Shown here piece after piece: positions 45,939 to 54,195 of a stretch of 64,000 nt of DNA. Made by a program: the position numbers and the translations under genes. The notes under the pieces are model-generated. The model saw nothing but the letters and a program-made list of their open reading frames with translations. It was not told the origin of the DNA and ran no database searches. This DNA comes from Candidatus Zixiibacteriota bacterium (GTDB lineage Bacteria > Zixibacteria > MSB-5A5 > WJJR01). The stretch is from positions 281,440-345,439 of the forward strand of contig JBFMGX010000004.1 of assembly GCA_040752595.1 (NCBI GenBank). The letters are read 5' to 3'. Positions within the stretch are counted from its first letter, which is position 1. The number at the start of each line of letters is the position of its first letter.

Positions 45939-46565
45939 ATGTTCACCGGCTTGATATCCGAGATCGGCACTGTCACGCGCCTGCGTCGTGTCCCGGCCGG
46001 TCTGAGTTGGGCGATTGCCGCTGAGCAGACGGCCGCGCAATTGCGCGTCGGCGATTCTGTGAACATCAGCGGTGCCTGCCAGACCGTGGAGTCGATCCGC
46101 GCCGGAGAGTTCACCGGGACAGCGATTCCCGAGACGTTGAGCGTCACGAATTTCGCGCAATGGCGCGTCGGCCGACGTGTGAATCTCGAACCGGCGTTGC
46201 GCGCCGATGGACGGCTGGGCGGCCATCTCGTGAGTGGGCATGTCGACTGTGTCGGGCGTGTCGGCGCGGTGCGCCGCGATGTTCATGGGTCCCATCTCGG
46301 AATCGCCATCCATCCGCGCTTCGATCCGTGGATCGTTCCCAAGGGTTCGGTCGCCTTGGATGGCGTCAGTCTGACGATCGCATCCGTTTACCCCGGATCG
46401 TTCACGGTGGCACTGATCCCGGAGACGTTGACACACACGACCTTCGGATCCCTGCACGTCGGCGATGCCGTCAATGTCGAGTTCGACCAGTTGGTCAAAG
46501 CCGCTGTGTCTCGACGGAACCGCTCTCAGATCGATGCGGCGATGCTGGCACGCGCCGGGTGGTGA
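45939..46565 (+). CDS. ribE: Riboflavin synthase, alpha subunit
   Basis: This 208-residue enzyme dismutates two 6,7-dimethyl-8-ribityllumazines. It contains the two lumazine-binding barrels of the family: the first begins MFTGLISEIGTV and includes VGDSVNISGACQTV; the second has GGHLVSGHVDCVGRV and KGSVALDGVSLTIA. TLTHTTFGSLHVGDAVNVEF is the typical end. The ribosome site is poor because a palindromic repeat sits directly upstream, so translation may depend on readthrough coupling. It ends 34 bases before ribBA. Confidence 0.95.
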   Translation: MFTGLISEIGTVTRLRRVPAGLSWAIAAEQTAAQLRVGDSVNISGACQTVESIRAGEFTGTAIPETLSVTNFAQWRVGRRVNLEPALRADGRLGGHLVSGHVDCVGRVGAVRRDVHGSHLGIAIHPRFDPWIVPKGSVALDGVSLTIASVYPGSFTVALIPETLTHTTFGSLHVGDAVNVEFDQLVKAAVSRRNRSQIDAAMLARAGW

Positions 46566-46599
46566 GACTTGTGCGACATGCGTATCTGTGGAGGATGCG

Positions 46600-47856
46600 A
46601 TGAATGATAGACTGACGCTCGTGCATGGTGGGTCCGACGGTAACGGTGCCATCCGCCTTGATACTATTGAGTCCGGGATCGCGGCGATCGCCGCCGGGCG
46701 GATCGTGATCGTCGCCGACGATGAGAACCGGGAGAACGAGGGGGACCTGGTGATGGCAGCGCAGCATGCCACGTCGGAGGCGGTCAACCTGTTGGTCACG
46801 CATGGACGAGGGCTGGTCTGTGTCGCGCTCGATTCGGCGCGATTGGCGGCACTTGATCTGCATCCCATGGTCGCCAACAACACCGCCAAGATGCAGACGG
46901 CGTTCCTGGAATCGGTCGATGCCGTGGAGGGGACGACCACCGGCATCTCGGCCGCGGATCGTGCGCGCACGATTCAGGCGCTGGTCGATCCGCGCACACG
47001 TCCGCACGATCTGGCCCGTCCCGGTCACGTCTTTCCGTTGGCGGCGCGTGACGGCGGTGTGCTGGCGCGCGCGGGACACACCGAAGCCGCCGTGGATCTC
47101 GCCCGCTTGGCCGGTCTGATGCCGGCCGGTGTCGTTTGCGAGGTGATGGACGATGACGGCACCATGGCACGGCTGCCCAAGTTGCGTCTTTTGGCCGATC
47201 GCCTCGGGATTCCCCTCATCTCAATCGCCGATCTGATCGCCTACAGGCGTCGCACCGAGAAACTGATCCGCCGGGTTGAAGAAGTCGATCTGCCCAGCCG
47301 CAACGGGCACTTCCGTCTGCACCTCTACGAGTCGACCGTCGACGGCGATCATCATATTGCCATGGTGCGCGGCGATGTCGCGGGGCGTGAGAATGTGCTG
47401 GTGCGCGTGCATTCCCAATGCCTGACGGGCGACGTCTTCGGCTCCGAGCGCTGCGATTGCGGGGCGCAACTGGTGGCGGCGTTGCGGATGATCGACGACG
47501 CCGGGTGTGGCGTCTTTCTCTATATGCGCCAAGAGGGACGCGGCATTGGTCTGGCCAACAAGATGCATGCCTACCATCTGCAGGAGAAGGGACTCGACAC
47601 GGTGGAAGCCAACATCCGTCTCGGCTTCCCGCCCGATCTCCGCGACTACGGCATCGGGGCGCAGATCCTCCGTGATCTGGGCCTGTCGACGATTCGTCTG
47701 TTGACCAACAATCCGCGCAAGCTCGTCGGTCTGTCCGGGTATGGATTGACGATCGTCGAACGGGTACCGATCGAGGTGCACGCCTCCGAGCGCAACCGCC
47801 GGTACCTGACCACGAAGCGGGACAAGCTAGGGCATTTGCTGGGAGCGTTGGATTGA
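46600..47856 (+). CDS. ribBA: Bifunctional DHBP synthase / GTP cyclohydrolase II
   Basis: This 418-residue fusion makes both precursors of riboflavin. The N-terminal RibB domain has VADDENRENEGDLVMAAQ (acidic metal loop), TGISAADRARTIQ and HTEAAVDLARLAG. The RibA domain (from about residue 215) has the zinc ligands in LTGDVFGSERCDCGAQLV, GRGIGLANKMHAYHLQ and LTNNPRKLVGLSGYGL. GGAGG is 5 bases before the ATG at 46600. A further upstream frame overlaps ribE and is discounted. All key residues appear intact in both halves, so both activities are expected. Confidence 0.96.
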   Translation: MNDRLTLVHGGSDGNGAIRLDTIESGIAAIAAGRIVIVADDENRENEGDLVMAAQHATSEAVNLLVTHGRGLVCVALDSARLAALDLHPMVANNTAKMQTAFLESVDAVEGTTTGISAADRARTIQALVDPRTRPHDLARPGHVFPLAARDGGVLARAGHTEAAVDLARLAGLMPAGVVCEVMDDDGTMARLPKLRLLADRLGIPLISIADLIAYRRRTEKLIRRVEEVDLPSRNGHFRLHLYESTVDGDHHIAMVRGDVAGRENVLVRVHSQCLTGDVFGSERCDCGAQLVAALRMIDDAGCGVFLYMRQEGRGIGLANKMHAYHLQEKGLDTVEANIRLGFPPDLRDYGIGAQILRDLGLSTIRLLTNNPRKLVGLSGYGLTIVERVPIEVHASERNRRYLTTKRDKLGHLLGALD

Positions 47857-47896
47857 CCACTGGCGTGAAAATGTGTGACCATCGCCGGATTCATCC

Positions 47897-47957
47897 GTAG
47901 GGGCGACCCTGTGTGGTCGCCCGCCCTGGGCAGCCACGCAGGGCTGCCCCTACAGGT
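47897..47957. repeat. Two CTAC-anchored palindromes between ribBA and ribH
   Basis: GTAGGGGCGACC/GGTCGCCC and, in the opposite direction, GGGCAGCC/GGCTGCCCCTAC, with different arm sequences. They lie within the rib operon. Confidence 0.8.
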
Positions 47958-47981
47958 ATTCACGCGATCAGGAGAAACGAC

Positions 47982-48446
47982 ATGCCGACCATGATCGAAG
48001 GCCAACTCAATGCGACAGGGATGAAGTTCGCCCTCGTCGTCTCGCGGTTCAACCACTTCATCACCGACCGACTGGTCGAGGGGTGCACCGATGCACTGGT
48101 GCGCCATGGCGCCGCCGACAACGATCTGACGATCGTGCGCGTGCCGGGCTCCTTCGAGCTGCCTCCGGTCGCCAATCGTCTGGCGAAGAGCAACCGGTTC
48201 GATGCGGTGATCGCGCTCGGCGCGGTCATTCGCGGCGACACGCCGCACTTCGACTACATCGCCGCCGAGGTCACCAAGGGGATCGCCCAAGCGGGGATGC
48301 AGAATGACGCCCCGGTCATCTACAGCGTGATCACCACCGACACGCTCGAGCAGGCGATTGAACGCGCTGGAACCAAGGCCGGAAACAAGGGCGCCGACGC
48401 CGCCCTCACAGCCATCGAATTGGCCGACCTGCGCCGAAGGATGTAG
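47982..48446 (+). CDS. ribH: 6,7-dimethyl-8-ribityllumazine synthase
   Basis: This 154-residue enzyme makes the lumazine substrate of RibE. Conserved parts are [19 protein letters not shown] (substrate pocket), [17 protein letters not shown], and [17 protein letters not shown] containing the catalytic His. [16 protein letters not shown] is the usual C-terminus. AGGAG precedes the ATG at 47982. It is fourth of the rib genes and is followed by nusB, an order common in bacteria, with a repeat cluster in between. Confidence 0.96.
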   Translation: MPTMIEGQLNATGMKFALVVSRFNHFITDRLVEGCTDALVRHGAADNDLTIVRVPGSFELPPVANRLAKSNRFDAVIALGAVIRGDTPHFDYIAAEVTKGIAQAGMQNDAPVIYSVITTDTLEQAIERAGTKAGNKGADAALTAIELADLRRRM

Positions 48447-48612
48447 GGGCGAGACGCTGCCTCGCCCTTGGGCGACCCAAAGGTCTGTAGGGGCGCATCG
48501 CGATGCGCCCGGTTATCCTGGAGAGGACGGGCGGTTCACGAACCGCTCCTACAAGAACATGTACGGCTGTGCAGGGCACGGCGTGTCGGAGACCCCGAGC
48601 GAAGCCGAGAGT
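48445..48612. repeat. Repeat cluster between ribH and nusB
   Basis: GTAGGGGCGAG/CTCGCCC touches the ribH stop (48445 onward), then GTAGGGGCGCATCGCGATGC with GCCC (48487), GGGCGGTTCACGAACCGCTC with CTAC (48529), and a CCCCGAGCGAAGCCGAG element (48594). Confidence 0.8.
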
Positions 48613-48712
48613 CCGTGCCCGACCACGCCCGGCGAATTCCGTTTACCTCCTCGCGTTGGGCCGTTACATTCCCGGCATTCCCATGGGCGGGAAAGAAGGG
48701 GATTGTTGCACT

Positions 48713-49159
48713 GTGACGCGGCGCCGACAGGGAAGAGAATTGGTTCTGGGTTGTCTGTATGCCCACTTTGCCACCGGACAGGAGCCCACGGCCGTGTTCG
48801 ACGGGCAGGCCGGGCGCGTCACCTACGACAAGAAGACGCTCACATACGCGCGCAAGATCTTTTCGCAGGCGTTGGCCGACTCCGAGCGCATCGACCGCGC
48901 GATTCGCGATGCCGCGGCGCATTGGGACTTTGGCCGCATCGGCTCGATCGAGAAGAACATCCTGCGCGCGGCGATTGCCGAATTGTGGTTTTGCCCTGAG
49001 ACGCCGGCCCGTGTGATCATCGACGAGGCGGTGGATCTGGCCAAGCAGTATGCCGGGGCTGAAGCCGGGTCGTTCGTCAACGGCGTCCTCGATCGCGTGT
49101 ACAAACTGACGGAACAGGCGGGAGAACAACCCCCATCCACCCAGACGGGGCATTCGTGA
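48713..49159 (+). CDS. nusB: Transcription antitermination factor NusB
   Basis: This protein of about 148 residues has the all-helical NusB fold. It opens TRRRQGRELVLGCLYAHFAT and has the C-terminal signature TPARVIIDEAVDLAKQYAGA, then GSFVNGVLDRVY. It binds boxA RNA with NusE. The GTG at 48713 gives a typical length; an ATG at 48683 would add ten atypical residues. The stop overlaps the next start (GTGA), so the downstream DUF2723 gene is translationally coupled. The position after ribH is a common bacterial arrangement. Confidence 0.9.
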   Translation: MTRRRQGRELVLGCLYAHFATGQEPTAVFDGQAGRVTYDKKTLTYARKIFSQALADSERIDRAIRDAAAHWDFGRIGSIEKNILRAAIAELWFCPETPARVIIDEAVDLAKQYAGAEAGSFVNGVLDRVYKLTEQAGEQPPSTQTGHS

Positions 49160-51840
49160 GCACTGGTGTGACGGAAGCGCCACAAGCCACCCGCGCGCGC
49201 AACTTTCTGGCGCGCACATTTCCCGATCCGGTGATCGGCATCCTCGGCGGTGTCGTCTTCCTGTTCTCGGCAGGGGTGTATATGGCGACGGTCTCGCGCA
49301 CAGTGTCGTTTTGGGACTGTGGCGAGTTCATCGCCTGTTCCTACATTCTCGGGATTCCCCACCCGCCGGGGACGCCGCTGTTCATGCTGATCGGACGGGT
49401 CTTCTCCTGCCTGCCGATGGCCGGCGACATCTCCCATCGCATCAACTTGCTCTCGTCCTTCTCCAGCGCGCTGGCGGCGACGCTGGCATTCTTCATCCTG
49501 GCGCGGTTGATCACTCTTGGGTACTCCGAGCGCTATCCCGATCCGACGCTGGGGTTGGTGGCGCGCCTGTCGGTCTATGCCGGATCGTTGTGCGGGGCGT
49601 TGTTCTTCGCCTTCTCGAGCACGAATTGGTCAAACTCGGTCGAGGCCGAGGTGTACGGCCTGGCGATGTTCCTGATGATGCTCTTGCTATGGCTGGCGCT
49701 GATCTGGGTCGCGCAGCGTGACAACCCCGCCAGCGACCGTTATCTTGTCGCCCTATCTCTGATCGCGTTTCTGTCGATCGGTGTGCACCTGACCGTATTC
49801 CTGGTGATGCCGCCGATCTTCCTGATGGTCGTCTGGCTCTCGGAGCGGCTACGCCGCGATTGGCGCTTCTGGCTGGCCTCTGCCGCGCTGATGCTGGTCG
49901 CCTGGGAGGTGTCCCCGTTTCTCTGGGCCGTGGCGGCGCTGATCGTCTTGACCGGCAGCATCGCCGCCGGGAGACGCTGGGGGATCATCGGTTGGGTATG
50001 GACGGTCTTCGCTTGGGGGACGGGTCTGGTCTGGACCATGGTCCGCGGAGAGCCGTGGCCGGTCTTCCTCACGGCATTAGTCTGGGCGCTCGGTGTGGTG
50101 CCCTGGGTCATGGCCAGTGCGCGCTGGCGGCTGGCGTTCGCGATCCTTGTGGCCGCATATCTCGGATACTCGGTGCAGTTGTACATCCCCATTCGCGCCG
50201 CTCAAAAACCCGCGATCAATCAGAACAGCCCGACCACTTGGGATTCGTTCCGTGGCTTCCTGGAACGGAAGCAGTACGGCGCCGACTCGATGTTCAAGCG
50301 CGCGCTAACACGGCGCGGCGCCTGGGCCAATCAACTGGGGCAGCATGAGCGCATGGGATTTTGGGGGTTCTTCGACCAGCAATACGGGTTCAATGATCGC
50401 GCCTTCCCACCTCTGTTTCTGCTGGGCGTGGTCGGACTCTATCAGTTGACGCGCCGACGACGCGTGCTCGGTCTCCTGTTCATTGTGTTGCTGTTGGTGA
50501 CCTCGCTGGGTCTGGTCTGGTACATGAATTTTGCCGATGGGACGAAGTACAACCCGGCCACGCAGGACGCGTACCTGGAGGTGCGCGACCGCGACTATTT
50601 CTTCACGCCGGCGTTCATCCTCTTTGCCATGGCGATGGGGTTGGGCGGGGCGGCGATCGTACGCTGGTTGGCGGGCGGGGCGCGTCTGTGGCCGGTCATC
50701 GGCGCCGTGATCGTGGCGCTCCTGCCTCTGCGGGCGCTGGAGGCCAACTGTTTTGTCAATGACCGTTCGAACAACTACATCGCCTATGATTATGCTTATA
50801 ACCTGCTGATGTCCGCCGATCCCTCCGCCGTGTATTTCACCAACGGCGACAATGACACGTTCCCACTGTGGTGTCTGCAGGAGGTGTACGGGGTCCGGAA
50901 GGACGTGCGCATCGCCAATCTGAGTCTGCTCAACACGAACTGGTACATCAAGCAATTGAAGAACGAGCACGGGATTCCGATGGATCTGACCGATTCCGAG
51001 ATCGACCGGCTCGAACACTACCGGACTCCCGACGGCAAGGTGCATCGCGTTCAGGATCAGTTGACCGACGTCATCCTGTCCTCCAATCGCGGCCGCGCCC
51101 CCATCAACTTCGCCTCGACCGTGAGCGCCGCCGCCCGCAAGTTCCAGGGAGAGCCGCTCGATCGCCACCTCGTGATGACCGGAATGGCCTACCGTCTTGT
51201 GTCCGAAGAAGGGGAGGGGATGGTCGATCTCGATGTGACCCTCGACCGGCTCGATCACGTCTTCCTCTATCGCGGGATCAATGATCCGGCCGTTTACAGG
51301 GACTTCAACGCGCGCCGCATGCTGGCGAATTACGCCGGCGGATTCTTCGCTGCCACCGACTCCCTGCGTCGAGCCGGTCGGTCCGAGGAGGCGGCACGCC
51401 TGATGCGACGATACCTGGAGCTCTTTCCCGACAAATGGGAGCCCTACGTCTATTTGTCGCAACTCTACACGGACATGAATCGGCCGGATGAGTTGGAGAC
51501 GCTTCTCGCGCGGGTCGGCGGATTGACCGACGAGCCGGAACGCGCCTATGTGAACATCGGCTACTCCTTCAGCCGCCTGGGGAACAAGGCCCGCGCCGAA
51601 CAGATCCTGCGCGGCATGCTGGCGCGCTGGCCCGCCTCGGAATCGGCGTTCAAGGCCCTCGTGCGCATCTACTATGACGCCGGCCAACGCGACTCACTCC
51701 TCGCGCTGGTGCAGAGATGGGTGAAGGACAATCCGCGTGACGATCAGGGGCGGAAGTTGCTCGAACAGGTCCGCACGTTGCCGGCCGACACGACCGCAGC
51801 CGGGGCCGGCCATCGGGACACGGCGGCGCAGGGACAATGA
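49156..51840 (+). CDS. DUF2723 polytopic membrane protein with C-terminal TPR-like region
   Basis: This 894-residue protein has about a dozen helices in the first 550 residues. The DUF2723 hallmark is SFWDCGEFIACSYILGIPHP directly after the first helix, the GT-C-type acidic loop, followed by PGTPLFMLIGRVF. Eukaryotic TMEM260, an O-mannosyltransferase, belongs to this family, so a lipid-linked glycosyl transfer is plausible. A soluble part follows with YFTNGDNDTFPLWCLQEVYG and YNPATQDAYLEVRDRDYFFT, then TPR-like helices (about 740-880). It overlaps nusB by four bases and leads a cluster of glycosylation genes. Confidence 0.88.
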   Translation: MSTGVTEAPQATRARNFLARTFPDPVIGILGGVVFLFSAGVYMATVSRTVSFWDCGEFIACSYILGIPHPPGTPLFMLIGRVFSCLPMAGDISHRINLLSSFSSALAATLAFFILARLITLGYSERYPDPTLGLVARLSVYAGSLCGALFFAFSSTNWSNSVEAEVYGLAMFLMMLLLWLALIWVAQRDNPASDRYLVALSLIAFLSIGVHLTVFLVMPPIFLMVVWLSERLRRDWRFWLASAALMLVAWEVSPFLWAVAALIVLTGSIAAGRRWGIIGWVWTVFAWGTGLVWTMVRGEPWPVFLTALVWALGVVPWVMASARWRLAFAILVAAYLGYSVQLYIPIRAAQKPAINQNSPTTWDSFRGFLERKQYGADSMFKRALTRRGAWANQLGQHERMGFWGFFDQQYGFNDRAFPPLFLLGVVGLYQLTRRRRVLGLLFIVLLLVTSLGLVWYMNFADGTKYNPATQDAYLEVRDRDYFFTPAFILFAMAMGLGGAAIVRWLAGGARLWPVIGAVIVALLPLRALEANCFVNDRSNNYIAYDYAYNLLMSADPSAVYFTNGDNDTFPLWCLQEVYGVRKDVRIANLSLLNTNWYIKQLKNEHGIPMDLTDSEIDRLEHYRTPDGKVHRVQDQLTDVILSSNRGRAPINFASTVSAAARKFQGEPLDRHLVMTGMAYRLVSEEGEGMVDLDVTLDRLDHVFLYRGINDPAVYRDFNARRMLANYAGGFFAATDSLRRAGRSEEAARLMRRYLELFPDKWEPYVYLSQLYTDMNRPDELETLLARVGGLTDEPERAYVNIGYSFSRLGNKARAEQILRGMLARWPASESAFKALVRIYYDAGQRDSLLALVQRWVKDNPRDDQGRKLLEQVRTLPADTTAAGAGHRDTAAQGQ

Positions 51841-51875
51841 CGGCGGGACCACAAACCATGGCTGGGTGACGCTCG

Positions 51876-53090
51876 GTGCGGATACTGGCGATCAACTGGC
51901 AGGACCGCAAGCACCCGCTGGCCGGGGGGGCCGAGGTGCATCTCCACGAGATCCTCTCGCGCCTCGGCGCGTTGGGGCACGACATCACGCTTCTCTGCTC
52001 GCGGTTCCCCGGAGGACCTTCGACGGATGAATATGATCATCTTCAGGTTGTCCGACGGGGAGGACGCGACACCTTCAACTGGGGCGTGCGTCGCTGGAGT
52101 CGTGCGCTTCTACGGGCACAGCGGTACGATGTGGTCATTGATGACATCAATAAGATCCCCTTCTATACGCCGCGGTATTCTCCGGTGCCGGTCCTGGGGA
52201 TCATCCACCACCTCTTCGGCAGTGCGATCTTCCGCCAGATCAATCCGTTGGCCGCCGGTTATGTCTACGTGATGGAGTCGCTGGTCCCGCGCGTCTACCG
52301 GGGCACGCCGCTGATGGTGGTCTCCGAAAGCACGCGTGATGATCTGGTGCGGCGGGGGATGGATGCGGCGCGGATCGCGGTCATCCACAACGGCATCGAT
52401 CTGGGGCGGTACGGTCCCGATGCGGCGGTGACGAAATCCGACACGCCGTTGATCGCCTATTTGGGCCGCTTGAAAAAGTACAAGTCCATCGAGCATCTCT
52501 TCATGGCGCTGGGGCGCCTTGTGGGGGAGTTTCCCCGCGTGGCGGTCAAGATCGTGGGCGCCGGCGATGATGAACCCCGTCTGCGTCGCCGCGCGGCCTT
52601 GTCGGGGGTGGCCGACCGCGTGGAGTTCACCGGCTTCGCCGATTTCGAGCGCAAGATCGAGATTCTCCGCCGCGCTTGGGTCGTCGTTTGTCCATCCCTC
52701 AAAGAAGGGTGGGGGCTGACGAATATCGAGGCGAACGCCTGCGGCACGCCGGTGGTGTGCGCCGACGTTCCCGGCTTGCGCGACTCCGCCCGCGAGGGCG
52801 AGACCGGCCTGTTGTATCCCTATGGCGACATCGCGGCATTGGCGGACCGTCTGGGCCGGCTCCTGCGCGATCAGACGCTTCGCACCCGCCTCGGCCAGGG
52901 GGGGCTGGCGTGGGCGCGCTCGTTCAGTTGGGAGGAGGCCGCCCGACGGACCGAAGTGATCTTGGAGCGCGTGACCAACGGCGACACGCGGATCGGCATC
53001 AGTACGGCATCGATGACAAAGGGGGAGCAGGCGCCCCGATCGACGCCTCGGCCACGGGCATCGGCGCGCCGGGGGACCGATGCGTCGTAA
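51876..53090 (+). CDS. Glycosyltransferase family 4 protein
   Basis: This 404-residue GT-B fold enzyme uses an activated sugar in the cytoplasm. N-terminal RILAINWQDRKHPLAGGAEV includes the GGAE loop common in GT4. The C-terminal half has LIAYLGRLKKYKSIEHLFMA and the nucleotide-sugar motif PSLKEGWGLTNIEANACGTP (E-x7-E). The last 35 residues (about 370-404) are low-complexity and basic. It starts at GTG 51876, 36 bases after the DUF2723 stop, and overlaps the next gene by 11 bases. It probably builds the glycan used by the membrane partners; sugar unknown. Confidence 0.92.
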   Translation: MRILAINWQDRKHPLAGGAEVHLHEILSRLGALGHDITLLCSRFPGGPSTDEYDHLQVVRRGGRDTFNWGVRRWSRALLRAQRYDVVIDDINKIPFYTPRYSPVPVLGIIHHLFGSAIFRQINPLAAGYVYVMESLVPRVYRGTPLMVVSESTRDDLVRRGMDAARIAVIHNGIDLGRYGPDAAVTKSDTPLIAYLGRLKKYKSIEHLFMALGRLVGEFPRVAVKIVGAGDDEPRLRRRAALSGVADRVEFTGFADFERKIEILRRAWVVVCPSLKEGWGLTNIEANACGTPVVCADVPGLRDSAREGETGLLYPYGDIAALADRLGRLLRDQTLRTRLGQGGLAWARSFSWEEAARRTEVILERVTNGDTRIGISTASMTKGEQAPRSTPRPRASARRGTDAS

Positions 53091-54108
53091 GGCCATCATC
53101 GGCACGCTCATCAGCGTGATCTTCCTGTATTTGGCCTTTCGCAAGGTCGACTATGGCGACTTGTGGCGCGCCTTGCAGGGCGTACGCTGGGTCTATCTGA
53201 TTCCCAACATCGTCCTGGTCGTCGCCGTGATGTGGCTGCGCGCCTGGCGCTGGCAGCTCATCCTGCGCCCCGTCGGTGACGTTTCTTACAATCGGGTCTT
53301 CTCCGCCACCATGATCGGTTTTATGGTGAATAATGTCCTGCCGGCACGGCTGGGTGAGATCGCCCGCGCCGTGTCCCTGGGATTGAAGACCGGCCTGTCG
53401 CGTTCGGCAACGCTCGCCACGATCATCGTCGAGCGGATCTACGATTCCTTCACGCTCCTGTTGTTCCTGTGGCTGGTGTTTGCCTTCTCGCGCATCTCCG
53501 AGTTGACCGAGGTCGAGCGCATCCGTGACGTCGGCTGGATATTCCTGGCCGTCAATGTCGCCCTCCTGGTCTTCCTCATCCTATTGCAGGTGCGCAATGC
53601 CGGCGTCGTGCGCTGGATGCGCAGGATCAGCGGGATCTTCTCGGTGCGGATACAGCAGATCGCCGGGGAGATCGTCGAGAAATTCGCCCGCGGTCTGACG
53701 ATGCACCACAACATGCCGACCACCGTCGGCGTGGTCGTCCTCTCGCTGGTCATTTGGTTCATACTCGGCATCTCGAACTACTTCGTCTTCCTGGCCTTCG
53801 GGTTCGACCATCTGCCGATCGAGGCCTCCTTTGTGGTGCTCGTGGTTGTGTCGCTGTTGATCTCGGTCCCGAACTCCCCCGGCTTCGTCGGCGTCTTTCA
53901 TTGGGGCGTGCAGATTTCGTTGCAGATCTACGGCATCCAAAAAAGCGAGGCCCTGGCCGTCGCGCTGGTCCTGCATGCGGCGCAGTATCTCCCGATCACG
54001 CTCATGGGATTGTACTACCTGCGCAAGGAGCACCTGCGCCTGTCGACAGTACGCGGGACGGAGCCGGAACCGGCAGACACGACCAAGTCAGGAGCGCAGG
54101 GCTCCTGA
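53080..54108 (+). CDS. UPF0104/lysylphosphatidylglycerol synthetase-type transmembrane protein
   Basis: This 342-residue membrane protein has about eight helices. The family signature appears as LRAWRWQLILRPVG, FMVNNVLPARLGEIARAVSL (N-x-PxRxGE), ATIIVERIYDSF and the late SVPNSPGFVGVFHWG. Members are proposed flippases or lack the catalytic domain of MprF; in glycan clusters they often accompany glycosyltransferases. It overlaps the GT4 gene by 11 bases and so belongs to the same transcript. The last 20 residues, ending DTTKSGAQGS, are unstructured. Confidence 0.88.
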   Translation: MRRKAIIGTLISVIFLYLAFRKVDYGDLWRALQGVRWVYLIPNIVLVVAVMWLRAWRWQLILRPVGDVSYNRVFSATMIGFMVNNVLPARLGEIARAVSLGLKTGLSRSATLATIIVERIYDSFTLLLFLWLVFAFSRISELTEVERIRDVGWIFLAVNVALLVFLILLQVRNAGVVRWMRRISGIFSVRIQQIAGEIVEKFARGLTMHHNMPTTVGVVVLSLVIWFILGISNYFVFLAFGFDHLPIEASFVVLVVVSLLISVPNSPGFVGVFHWGVQISLQIYGIQKSEALAVALVLHAAQYLPITLMGLYYLRKEHLRLSTVRGTEPEPADTTKSGAQGS

Positions 54109-54121
54109 CCTACGCCCTGGG

Positions 54122-54180
54122 ATTGTAGGGTGCGTGCGGAGCACGCACCGTCAGGGGGCTGAAAGCCCCCTGTCCGCGAT
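54122..54180. repeat. Two palindromic repeats in the glycosylation cluster
   Basis: GTAGGGTGCGTGCGGAGCAC with GCACC (54125 onward), then GGGGGCTGAAAGCCCCC (54154-54170), in the 87-base gap between two same-strand genes. Confidence 0.8.
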
Positions 54181-54195
54181 GTCTGGCTCACGAAC

